From the NCBI GenBank assembly GCA_045588675.1, contig JAZNER010000037.1, positions 1 to 15,728 on the forward strand: DNA of 15,728 bases, given 5' to 3'. Source of the DNA: SVTX01 sp045588675 (GTDB lineage: Bacteria > Bacillota > Clostridia > Oscillospirales > CAG-272). Within the stretch, counting starts at the first letter, position 1. Each line of letters starts with the position of its first letter. The notes beneath the pieces are model-generated. The model was given only the letters and a program-made list of their open reading frames with translations, searched no databases and was not told the origin of the DNA. Shown piece after piece: positions 1 to 6,245 of this stretch. Both the position numbers and the translations under genes were made by a program.

Positions 1-984
1 GGAATGTACACCGTGTACCTCGGCAACATTGATATTGATTTTGAGAAGGTGGATGAGGCGGCACACTTCATCCCCTGCGGCAGAAACGTTTGGGAGGGCA
101 GACAGGAGAGATTTGACCTTACACAGCTCCGTTGCTACAGAAACCTCAAGCATGCTCCTCGTCTCGAACGTTCTCTTGGCACACTGGGCGGCGGTAATCA
201 CTTTATCGAGATTGATGTTGACGAGACTGGCGGCAAGCACCTTGTTATCCACTCGGGCTCTCGTAACCTCGGCACACAGGTTGCTGAGTACTACCAGCAG
301 ATTGCTATAGACCTTAATGCCGGCAAGGAGGACTACTTCATACGACGCGAGGAGATTATACGCACCTACAAGGAGCAGGGCCGAAGAGCAGAGATACAGA
401 CCACAATAAAGGCACTTGAGAAGGAGTACAATGCCAAGGAGCCTACGCTCCCTCAAGACCTTTGTTTCCTCTACGGTTCGTTTATGGAAGACTATCTCCA
501 CGACGTAGATATCTGTCAGAAGTTCGCTGAGAGAAATCGCGTGAAGATGGCGGAGAGCATTCTTGAGCGCCTCGGATGGACGGCGATTGAAACCTTCCAG
601 ACCATTCACAACTACATAGACGTGAATGAGATGATACTCCGTAAGGGTGCGGTGTCCGCTAAGGCTGGCGAGAAGCTGCTCATCCCCATCAATATGCGTG
701 ACGGCTCGCTCATCTGCATTGGTAAGGGTAACGAGGATTGGAACTGCTCTGCACCTCACGGTGCAGGACGTTTGATGTCTCGTTCCGCTGCCTTCGAGCG
801 TCTCACTATGGCGGAGTATGAGGCAGAGATGGCAGGTATCTACTCCACCTGCATCGTTCACGACCCCCTTGACGAGTCACCTATGGCTTACAAGAGCATG
901 GACGAGATCGTCGAGAACATCGAGCCTACTGCCGAGATTGTCTGCAGAATCAAGCCTATCTACAACTTCAAGGCGGCGGAGTAA
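1..984 (+). CDS. rtcB: RtcB family RNA-splicing ligase, 5' part cut off by window edge
   Basis: GTP/Mn-dependent RNA ligase that joins 2',3'-cyclic phosphate (or 3'-phosphate) ends to 5'-OH ends; in bacteria its role is RNA repair, in the cytoplasm. The reading frame is open to base 1, and the first codons read Gly-Met, matching the end of the family's DIGCGM motif. The metal-binding Cys and the N-terminus therefore lie just outside. Counting from the first visible Met, I see LGGGNHFIE (61-69), VIHSGSRNLG (81-90), the metal-ligand His in HNYID (202) and APHGAGRLMSR (250-260), whose His252 is the guanylylated residue. The visible 326 residues suit the shorter, roughly 400-residue RtcB class. 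The first ATG at position 4 is not the true start. No archease or RtcR gene is visible. The family call is firm; the physiological substrate is unknown. Confidence 0.96.
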   Translation, partial: GMYTVYLGNIDIDFEKVDEAAHFIPCGRNVWEGRQERFDLTQLRCYRNLKHAPRLERSLGTLGGGNHFIEIDVDETGGKHLVIHSGSRNLGTQVAEYYQQIAIDLNAGKEDYFIRREEIIRTYKEQGRRAEIQTTIKALEKEYNAKEPTLPQDLCFLYGSFMEDYLHDVDICQKFAERNRVKMAESILERLGWTAIETFQTIHNYIDVNEMILRKGAVSAKAGEKLLIPINMRDGSLICIGKGNEDWNCSAPHGAGRLMSRSAAFERLTMAEYEAEMAGIYSTCIVHDPLDESPMAYKSMDEIVENIEPTAEIVCRIKPIYNFKAAE

Positions 985-1133
985 ATTTATATTTTAAATT
1001 TTAAAATAATGCTGGACTTTTGCCATCTCTTGTGGTATGTTGTTGTGCTACAGGAGGTGGCAAATTTTATAGACATTAACAAAGAGCTATGGCGTAGCGA
1101 TCTACGATGCGCTGACGGACTGAGGGATGAGAA
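985..1133. other. Intergenic stretch after rtcB with hairpins
   Basis: An A/T-rich palindrome (about 990-1008) follows the rtcB stop. Next is a long hairpin with arms 1019-1029 (TTTGCCATCTC) and 1054-1064 (GAGGTGGCAAA), closed with one G-T pair and followed by TTTT. It is a weak candidate rtcB terminator. A further small hairpin CGTAG-CGAT-CTACG lies at 1093-1106. AGGAGGTGG at 1052-1060 looks like a ribosome binding site, but no ATG/GTG/TTG start follows at a useful distance. Confidence 0.4.
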
Positions 1134-1157
1134 AAGGGCTACCGTGGGGTAGCCCTT
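1132..1157 (-). terminator. Rho-independent terminator of the TetR operon
   Basis: Perfect 10-bp stem AAGGGCTACC (1134-1143) with GGTAGCCCTT (1148-1157) and a 4-nt loop. On the minus strand it runs into TTTTC. The right arm reaches the first base of the minus-strand gene's stop codon at 1157-1159, so the terminator sits directly on the gene end. On the plus strand there is no T-run, so it serves the leftward operon. Confidence 0.85.
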
Positions 1158-1744
1158 CAATCATTCAAAGCATTAAATAATATTTTCTTGGTTCGTACAA
1201 GATTCAGTCCGAGCAGAAAAACTATTATGCATACGGCAGAGCCGAGAGCGACGTTCATAATCAATATCTCTGTTTCGGTCATTCCCTCAAAGGATACAAG
1301 CATTGAGCGTTGCAATGCGAAGATGGAAACAAAGGCATCCGCAAAAGATATATTTCGTAACGTTATGAGTGCCCCCGATGTGCTGCGACGAGATTCTACA
1401 AGCTTGATTGTAGCGAGCGTAATTTTAGTAAAGGCATAAGTCGCCATGGCAATCATTATGATCATATGATATTCGTGCCCTCTGTCACGAACTACCGACA
1501 GAATAACAGTTCCGAAAAGAGGAATGGATAATACCATCAGCATCCATCCTGTAAACTTGGTAATAAATCGTTCCTTTGACTTGGAGATTAGTACCGCAAA
1601 GCGAACGATACTTAAAATCAAGTAATACGAGCCGAGCGTTAATAACCACCACGAGCTTGATACAATACCAAACACAAGATGGTATGCACCGAAAGCAACA
1701 TTAAAAATCAAGCTGAAAAGAGCAAACTTGAGCGTTCTATCCAT
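1157..1744 (-). CDS. Multi-spanning membrane protein of unknown function, paired with a TetR regulator
   Basis: A 195-residue hydrophobic protein with about six predicted membrane segments (roughly residues 7-27, 30-52, 63-85, 92-112, an amphipathic stretch near 130-148, and 160-183) joined by short basic loops. No catalytic or transport motif is recognisable. The reading frame can be extended to a GTG at 1768. I chose ATG 1744 because GAGAGGA lies about 7 nt upstream and because this start overlaps the end of the TetR gene by only a few bases (ATGGATAG), the usual layout of translational coupling. It is last in a leftward operon, so it is probably the target or partner of the TetR protein, for instance an efflux or stress membrane protein; that is inference. 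A strong terminator follows immediately. Confidence 0.8.
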   Translation of the reverse strand: MDRTLKFALFSLIFNVAFGAYHLVFGIVSSSWWLLTLGSYYLILSIVRFAVLISKSKERFITKFTGWMLMVLSIPLFGTVILSVVRDRGHEYHMIIMIAMATYAFTKITLATIKLVESRRSTSGALITLRNISFADAFVSIFALQRSMLVSFEGMTETEILIMNVALGSAVCIIVFLLGLNLVRTKKILFNALND

Positions 1745-2333
1745 CGATATTCCTCTCGCCCAAAACACAATCTGTGATAATCTTGATTACTGTATCCATA
1801 TCGTCGGAACACTTCTTATCGAGCCATTCCATCACGATAGCAAACACGCCCATCAGATAGAATTTTATCATATAAGCACGTTTTTTATCGGGGATGTGAA
1901 AGCGTGAGAGGATGGGATCGAAGATATGGTTGAACATTTTGCTGTACACTTCATCCATATTCAAGGAATTGAATTGCTTGATAGCAACCTTAAATATACG
2001 CTGATTCTCCTTGATAAAGGTAAGATATGGTGTGAGATATTCGGATGTTACGAAAACCAAGTCACCGAGCTCACAATTTTCAAAGCGTTCCGCAATCCCT
2101 TTTGTATCGGCAGAATAATAAGCAAAGTGTTTATCAAGGATATATATGGTGGTTTCCTTTAATAAATCCGAAGTATTCTCATAATGTAGGTAAAATGTTG
2201 ACCGATTTACCCCTGCAACCTCACAGATTTCCTTGATGGTGATATATTCAAAGTCCTTCTTTTCAAGTAACGCAATGAGGGCTTCGTCCATTCTGATTGC
2301 CGTATTAAAGTATTTGCTTTCGTTTTTATTCAT
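1737..2333 (-). CDS. TetR/AcrR family transcriptional regulator
   Basis: A 198-residue DNA-binding regulator of typical TetR length. The N-terminal helix-turn-helix spans about residues 12-58 and carries the family signature: a TIKEICEVAGVNRSTFYLHY segment followed by DLL. The C-terminal two-thirds is an all-helical ligand and dimerisation domain of the type common in Clostridia regulators; the ligand cannot be read from the sequence. The start ATG at 2331-2333 has AAGGGGG upstream. It lies 20 nt after the 117-residue membrane protein gene and overlaps the following membrane protein gene, so the three form one transcription unit. TetR proteins usually repress their own operon, so the operator is probably near the promoters at 2739-2767 or 2856-2884, but I see no clear palindromic operator there. 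Confidence 0.93.
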   Translation of the reverse strand: MNKNESKYFNTAIRMDEALIALLEKKDFEYITIKEICEVAGVNRSTFYLHYENTSDLLKETTIYILDKHFAYYSADTKGIAERFENCELGDLVFVTSEYLTPYLTFIKENQRIFKVAIKQFNSLNMDEVYSKMFNHIFDPILSRFHIPDKKRAYMIKFYLMGVFAIVMEWLDKKCSDDMDTVIKIITDCVLGERNIDG

Positions 2334-2353
2334 AAGACGCCCCCCTTGATAAC

Positions 2354-2707
2354 TTATTTTCCTTCGCTAATCTCTCTTGCAAGCTCTACAATCTCATACG
2401 CATATTTCTTCTTGCCGTTTTCAAGCATCTTCTTATAAATCGGATAGTTGATACCCGTGCAGGCAAAACCTATAATACCAATGATAATTCCGAGAACAGT
2501 AAGAGGAAGCGTGCCCCCAATAACTTTCATAGAGAGGCACATTCCCATGCCTGCAACAAGGGCAGAAATAATACCAAAGGTATAAGTGAAAATGGTTGCG
2601 GGCAATTTTGCCTTCTTGTCGAGCTTGCGAAGTGCAACGATTTTGGAGTTGTCCTTTGGAGCATACTCCTTTGCGATGGATTCTGCGTAAATTTTGTCTG
2701 TGTTCAT
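2354..2707 (-). CDS. Small two-helix membrane protein of unknown function
   Basis: A 117-residue protein with a charged N-terminal region (residues 1-36, rich in Lys and Asp), two membrane helices joined by a short turn (about 37-60 and 66-88) and a basic C-terminal tail. No enzyme motif is visible. I set the start at ATG 2707 rather than the upstream GTG 2773, because AAGGAGA lies at an ideal distance before it and because the extension would overlap the promoter-proximal TATAAT box. It is first in the leftward operon with the TetR regulator (20-nt gap) and the multi-spanning membrane protein. Similar small proteins beside TetR genes are common in Clostridia. Function is not known to me. Confidence 0.8.
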   Translation of the reverse strand: MNTDKIYAESIAKEYAPKDNSKIVALRKLDKKAKLPATIFTYTFGIISALVAGMGMCLSMKVIGGTLPLTVLGIIIGIIGFACTGINYPIYKKMLENGKKKYAYEIVELAREISEGK

Positions 2708-2738
2708 TTTATTTCTCCTTTTCGGTTGTTGTGTCTTT

Positions 2739-2767
2739 ATTATACCAACCTCAAAAAGAAATTTGAA
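2739..2767 (-). promoter_or_regulatory. Proximal promoter of the TetR operon
   Basis: On the minus strand: -35 TTCAAA (2762-2767), 17-bp spacer, perfect -10 TATAAT (2739-2744), about 32 nt before the start codon at 2707. Confidence 0.65.
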
Positions 2768-2855
2768 CAACACGCTTTCAGAAAAATGTTGTTTTATAAA
2801 AAATCTATCAGATGAGTGGGTTCATTGCTCCGCCAAATTCTTATTTGTCGCTTTC

Positions 2856-2884
2856 ATTATACCACAAAATAGTGAAACCCGCAA
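2856..2884 (-). promoter_or_regulatory. Second, distal promoter candidate for the TetR operon
   Basis: On the minus strand: -35 TTGCGG (2879-2884), 17-bp spacer, perfect -10 TATAAT (2856-2861). Transcription would run through the proximal promoter. The leader contains a very short frame starting ATG after GGCGGAGC and stopping after five codons, which may be chance. Confidence 0.45.
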
Positions 2885-2992
2885 TCCTTTTATCAAGAAT
2901 TGCGATAAGCTTTTTCGTTGAGGACGGGATTCAGAACCTTTACCTGACCTGCGGTCAGGTGATCGATTTCGACTGACCAACTATCTTCGTGA
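2885..2992 (-). other. Non-coding stretch with tRNA-Ser-like remnant
   Basis: No gene is visible here. On the minus strand from about 2990 to 2930 the sequence resembles a decayed tRNA-Ser. It has GTTGGTCAG like a D arm, TCGAAATC as in the anticodon loop of the neighbouring tRNA-Ser, an 8-bp hairpin ACCTGACC/GGTCAGGT (2942-2949 with 2953-2960) where a class II variable arm would be, and GGTTCTGAATCCC like a T loop with one extra base. No acceptor stem can be formed, so it is not a working tRNA. The reading is tentative. Confidence 0.35.
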
Positions 2993-3030
2993 TAAACAAA
3001 GCACACCGCAAGTGCGGTGTGCTTTGTTTA
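2993..3030 (-). terminator. Terminator of tRNA-Ser
   Basis: Perfect 18-bp inverted repeat (2993-3010 with 3013-3030; the core is GCACACCGCA and its complement) separated by only 2 nt. It starts directly after the CCA end of tRNA-Ser. On the minus strand the distal arm ends TTTGTTTA, giving a short U-rich tail inside the stem. Confidence 0.8.
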
Positions 3031-3119
3031 TGGCGGAGAGAGAGGGATTCGAACCCTCGTGTGCTTGCGCACAAACTGATTTCGAGTCAGCCCCGTTATG
3101 ACCACTTCGATATCTCTCC
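3031..3119 (-). tRNA. tRNA-Ser (anticodon CGA)
   Basis: An 89-nt class II tRNA on the minus strand. The acceptor stem GGAGAGA pairs with TCTCTCC, followed by the discriminator G and an encoded CCA (3031-3033). The anticodon stem GCTGA/TCAGT encloses CTCGAAA, giving anticodon CGA, which reads UCG. The long variable arm GTGC-GCAA-GCAC and the T arm GAGGG-TTCGAAT-CCCTC complete the fold. A promoter lies at 3283-3311, some 160 nt upstream, with an interrupted copy of the tRNA's own 5' segment in between. Confidence 0.97.
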
Positions 3120-3172
3120 ATATATGATTAAACTCAAAACGAGTCTAATTTTTGTAGTTTATCTTGCGGGGC

Positions 3173-3258
3173 GCCCCGTTATGTCCTGAGCACTCCTTTT
3201 TGCTCGCTTTATCTGCCACTGGCAGCGCTCGCAAACGTCCCCACTTCGATATCTCTCC
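3173..3258 (-). pseudogene. Interrupted duplicate of the tRNA-Ser 5' segment
   Basis: Minus-strand bases 3258-3241 are identical to tRNA-Ser nucleotides 1-18, and 3183-3173 are identical to nucleotides 20-30. In the gene these blocks are separated by one base; here 57 nt (3184-3240) lie between them, at the D loop. After nucleotide 30 similarity stops at the palindrome GGGGCGCCCC (3168-3177). The insert contains a CTGCCA-G-TGGCAG hairpin (3213-3225) flanked by two direct copies of GCGAGC. The duplicate lies between the promoter and the intact tRNA, so it is probably co-transcribed. Confidence 0.75.
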
Positions 3259-3282
3259 GTATTGCTTTTCTCTAACTTCCCT

Positions 3283-3311
3283 ATTATATCACAAAAGAGA
3301 AAAAATTGCAA
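3283..3311 (-). promoter_or_regulatory. Promoter for the tRNA-Ser transcript
   Basis: On the minus strand: -35 TTGCAA (3306-3311), 17-bp spacer, -10 TATAAT (3283-3288). The start would fall near 3276, about 18 nt before the interrupted tRNA copy and about 157 nt before the intact tRNA-Ser. Confidence 0.7.
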
Positions 3312-3351
3312 TAGTTAATTTTAAAAAAATTAAAAATTATATTGCAAGCTA

Positions 3352-3380
3352 TTGCATTGAAAGGGTAATTGTGATATAAT
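3352..3380 (+). promoter_or_regulatory. Promoter of the ddh operon
   Basis: -35 TTGCAT (3352-3357), exact 17-bp spacer, perfect -10 TATAAT (3375-3380). It sits about 32 nt before the ddh start codon and back to back with the tRNA-Ser promoter. Confidence 0.8.
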
Positions 3381-3412
3381 TATTCCATTAAGTTAATTTC
3401 ACAGGAGCTTCT

Positions 3413-4399
3413 ATGAAAATAAGAATTGGAATTTACGGATACGGAAATCTTGGACGCGGTATTGAATGCGCAATCAAGCAAAACAGCGATATGGAGCTTG
3501 TCGCACTTTTCACTCGCCGTGATCCAAAATCCATAAAAACAAACACTGAGGGTCTTCAGGTTGTATCTGCTGACGATGTTGAAAAATTCGTTGGTAAAAT
3601 TGATGTTATGATTATTTGTGGCGGAAGCGCAACCGATCTCCCTGAGCAGACCCCTGCCCTTGCAAAGCTATTCAATGTCATTGACAGCTTTGATACACAT
3701 GCCAAAATACCTGAGCATTTACAAAATGTTGACAAAGCTGCAAAAGAGAGTGGTCATGTTGCGCTCATTTCTTGCGGTTGGGACCCCGGTATGTTCTCGC
3801 TGAATCGCCTTTTGGCTTCTTCTATCCTTCCCAGCGGCAAGGATTACACATTCTGGGGTAAGGGTGTAAGTCAGGGACATTCTGATGCTCTTCGACGCAT
3901 TGAGGGTGTAATTGATGCGAAACAATATACAATTCCAGTAGAAAGCGCGCTTGATGCCGTCAGAAGCGGCACAAATCCCTGCCTTACAACTCGCGAAAAG
4001 CACACTCGCGAATGCTTTATTGTTGCCGCGACCGATGCCGACCTAGCTCGAATTGAAAATGAGATTAAAACTATGCCACACTATTTTGCCGACTATGACA
4101 CGACAGTTCACTTTATTACTGCCGAGGAAATGGCTCGCGACCACGGCGAAATCCCACACGGTGGATTTGTAATCCGCAGCGGAAAGACAGGCATTAACAA
4201 TCAACATTCTCACATTATTGAGTATTCCTTAAAGCTTGACTCTAACCCCGAGTTCACCGCGTCTGTTATTACTTGTTACGCGCGCGCCCTTTTCCGTTTA
4301 TCACTTGACGGTGCTGTCGGCTGCAAGACTGTTTTCGATGTGCCGCCAATTTATTTAAGCCCAAGATCCCGTGAAGATGTAATTTCAAGTATGCTTTAA
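3413..4399 (+). CDS. ddh: meso-Diaminopimelate D-dehydrogenase
   Basis: Cytoplasmic NADP-dependent enzyme (EC 1.4.1.16) that converts tetrahydrodipicolinate, ammonia and NADPH to meso-diaminopimelate in one step, bypassing the succinylase or acetylase routes of lysine and peptidoglycan-precursor synthesis. The 328 residues match the usual family length. The N-terminal Rossmann fold carries YGYGNLGRG (8-16). The substrate-binding family segments GGSATDLPEQ (70-79), SFDTH (92-96) and CGWDPGMFS (121-129) are present, as is the conserved HGGFV-RSG stretch near the C-terminal third. AGGAG at 3403-3407 precedes the ATG, and a good promoter lies just upstream. It is first in a rightward unit; the EamA exporter gene follows after 16 nt. 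The assignment is firm from the overall pattern. Confidence 0.96.
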   Translation: MKIRIGIYGYGNLGRGIECAIKQNSDMELVALFTRRDPKSIKTNTEGLQVVSADDVEKFVGKIDVMIICGGSATDLPEQTPALAKLFNVIDSFDTHAKIPEHLQNVDKAAKESGHVALISCGWDPGMFSLNRLLASSILPSGKDYTFWGKGVSQGHSDALRRIEGVIDAKQYTIPVESALDAVRSGTNPCLTTREKHTRECFIVAATDADLARIENEIKTMPHYFADYDTTVHFITAEEMARDHGEIPHGGFVIRSGKTGINNQHSHIIEYSLKLDSNPEFTASVITCYARALFRLSLDGAVGCKTVFDVPPIYLSPRSREDVISSML

Positions 4400-4415
4400 T
4401 CAAAAGGAAGCAGGT

Positions 4416-5324
4416 ATGTTCGTAAAAATTATTCTTTCCCTGATTGCAGCTTTTATTTGGGGAACCTCTTTTGTTGCGCAAAGCTTGGGAGCTGATATTC
4501 TGCCCCCATTTGCCTTCAATGCGGCGCGCAGCTTTGTTGCTGTCATTTCCATTGCTCTTATTTTACTTATTTTCAATAAAGCTAAACCTTTTCGCAAGGA
4601 AGCCGAAAAGCAAAACGGTAATATTAAAACACTGCTTGTCGGCGGAATTTGCTGTGGAATCCCATTGACAATAGCTGTTAATTTACAGCAGATGGGACTT
4701 GGAGAAACCGATGCAGGTAAAGCGGGATTTATTACTGCTCTTTACATTGTGCTTATTCCCATATTCGGGTTGTTCCTTCGCCGCCGAACCTCGTTTTCAA
4801 CGGTTGTCAGTGTCGTTATCGCAGTTATGGGAATGTACCTGTTGTGCGTTAGCGGTAGCTTTTCCATTAAAACAAGCGAGCTTTATTTGATTGTTTGTGC
4901 CATTTGCTTCGCGATACATATTCTGGTTATTGATAAATTTGCACCTAAAACAAACTGTATTGCCTTGTCGCTCGTACAATTTGCATTTACGGCAATCGCA
5001 TCTGCGATACTATCCTTAATATTTGAGTCTGCAACCCTCACAGGCTTGCTTGCTTGCTCAGGTCAGCTTCTTTATGTTGGTGTTTTATCAAGCGGCGTTG
5101 CTTACACCCTGCAAATTTTGGCACTTGACGGCTCTGACCCAACCGTTATATCACTTTTGTTCAGCTTAGAGTCAGTTTTCAGCGTAATTGCAGGCGCGAT
5201 TGTTTTGCAAGAAAAGATGTCAAGACAAGAGTACTTGGGTTGTTTTTTAATACTTTTAGCTGTTATGCTATCACAAATTCCTACAAGCGTAATAAAAAAG
5301 CTACTTCATATCAAGCAGAAATAA
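4416..5324 (+). CDS. EamA/DMT superfamily transporter
   Basis: A 302-residue inner-membrane protein with about ten transmembrane helices in two EamA halves, the standard length and layout of drug/metabolite exporters such as YdcZ/RarD-type proteins. Typical features are the N-terminal AAFIWGTSFVAQ segment in helix 1, the PPFAFNAARS stretch starting helix 2, and the second-half pattern GVLSSGVAYTLQILAL followed by SLLFSLESVFSVIAG. The substrate cannot be read from sequence; family members export amino acids, nucleosides or other metabolites. It begins 16 nt after ddh with an AGGAAG-like site, so it is probably co-transcribed, which makes an amino-acid-type substrate conceivable but unproven. 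The metal ABC genes follow after 33 nt. Confidence 0.9.
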   Translation: MFVKIILSLIAAFIWGTSFVAQSLGADILPPFAFNAARSFVAVISIALILLIFNKAKPFRKEAEKQNGNIKTLLVGGICCGIPLTIAVNLQQMGLGETDAGKAGFITALYIVLIPIFGLFLRRRTSFSTVVSVVIAVMGMYLLCVSGSFSIKTSELYLIVCAICFAIHILVIDKFAPKTNCIALSLVQFAFTAIASAILSLIFESATLTGLLACSGQLLYVGVLSSGVAYTLQILALDGSDPTVISLLFSLESVFSVIAGAIVLQEKMSRQEYLGCFLILLAVMLSQIPTSVIKKLLHIKQK

Positions 5325-5357
5325 AGATTTAAACAAAAAAGTTGTTCGGAGAAAATA

Positions 5358-6245
5358 ATGTCATTTATTTCACTTAAAAAGAATAAAAAAGCACTTCAAA
5401 CCGACAAAAAAATACCGCCTGCTGCCGCTTGGGGACACTATAACAAAAAGCAAGGCACTCACGAAAGTCCAAAAAAGCATTCGGGCGGAGATGTAATTAT
5501 TGAAATAGACAATCTCACTCTTTCATATGAGGGCGTGAATGTCATTGAAAATCTATCGTTGAATATCCTCTCGGGCGACTATGTTTGCATAATAGGTGAG
5601 AACGGCTCCGGAAAAAGCACGCTTATGAATGCTATTCTCGGTCTTAAAAAGCAAGCCGGGGGCAGCATTAGTTTCAAATCGTTGAAGCGCAACGAAATAG
5701 GTGTTTTGCCACAGCAGGACGCTACACAAAATGACTTCCCTGCACTTGTCAGCGAGGTTGTAATGTCGGGTTGCCTCAACCGAGCCTCAAAGGGCCCTTT
5801 TATGTCGCGCGACTTCAAAAGGCTGACCTTTGAAAACCTTGAGCGGCTTGGTATTACCTCGCTTGCTTCGCACTCATACCGCGACCTGTCAGGCGGACAA
5901 AAGCAAAGGGTTCTATTAGCGCGAGCTCTCTGCTCTGCCGATAAAATGCTCGTGCTTGACGAGCCTGTATCGGGACTTGACCCCAAGGCAACCGTCGATA
6001 TTTATTCATTAATAAGCGACCTTAACCGCAAATGCGGCATCACAATACTTATGGTAACTCACGACATTCGTTCAGCACTCGCTTATTCAACCAAGATTTT
6101 GAGATTAAATAAGGGCTCTGTTTTCTTTGGAACAACCGAGGAATATAAAAAATTGCCCGAAGCTCAGATTTATCTTGAAGAAAATACGATTGAACCCGAG
6201 CAGACCTTATACGGCGACGGCGGTTTCAGATACGGCGGTAACTAA
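5358..6245 (+). CDS. Metal (zinc/manganese-type) ABC transporter ATP-binding protein
   Basis: Cytoplasmic ATPase of a ZnuC/MntB-type importer. Visible motifs are Walker A GENGSGKST (80-88), Q loop near 119, signature LSGGQ (177-181), Walker B MLVLDEP (197-203) and switch His235. The canonical domain begins near residue 46 (VIIEIDNLTLSYEG). The first 45 or so residues form a Lys-rich, low-complexity extension not usual for the family. No in-frame ATG, GTG or TTG lies close to the domain start, while CGGAG precedes the ATG at 5358, so I keep the long form (295 residues). The permease gene follows with no gap. The missing partner is the extracellular metal-binding lipoprotein, absent from this window. 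Zinc versus manganese cannot be decided from the ATPase. Confidence 0.9.
   Translation: MSFISLKKNKKALQTDKKIPPAAAWGHYNKKQGTHESPKKHSGGDVIIEIDNLTLSYEGVNVIENLSLNILSGDYVCIIGENGSGKSTLMNAILGLKKQAGGSISFKSLKRNEIGVLPQQDATQNDFPALVSEVVMSGCLNRASKGPFMSRDFKRLTFENLERLGITSLASHSYRDLSGGQKQRVLLARALCSADKMLVLDEPVSGLDPKATVDIYSLISDLNRKCGITILMVTHDIRSALAYSTKILRLNKGSVFFGTTEEYKKLPEAQIYLEENTIEPEQTLYGDGGFRYGGN

Noticed and set aside
1052..1150. Small gene after AGGAGGTGG downstream of rtcB
   Set aside because: A frame is open from about 1069 to the stop near 1150, but it has no ATG, GTG or TTG at a usable distance and overlaps the terminator stem.
3184..3240. The 57-nt insert in the tRNA-Ser copy as an intron
   Set aside because: It is far too short for a group I or group II intron, sits at the D loop rather than near the anticodon, and the copy lacks everything after nucleotide 30.
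2989..3379. Plus-strand open frames of 66 and 71 codons across the tRNA-Ser region
   Set aside because: They are translations through the tRNA-Ser gene, its terminator and its broken copy; they lack ribosome sites, and the RNA features explain the sequence fully.
5579..5986. Minus-strand open frame of 135 codons
   Set aside because: It lies opposite the ABC ATPase gene and reads its Walker and signature regions backwards; no independent support.
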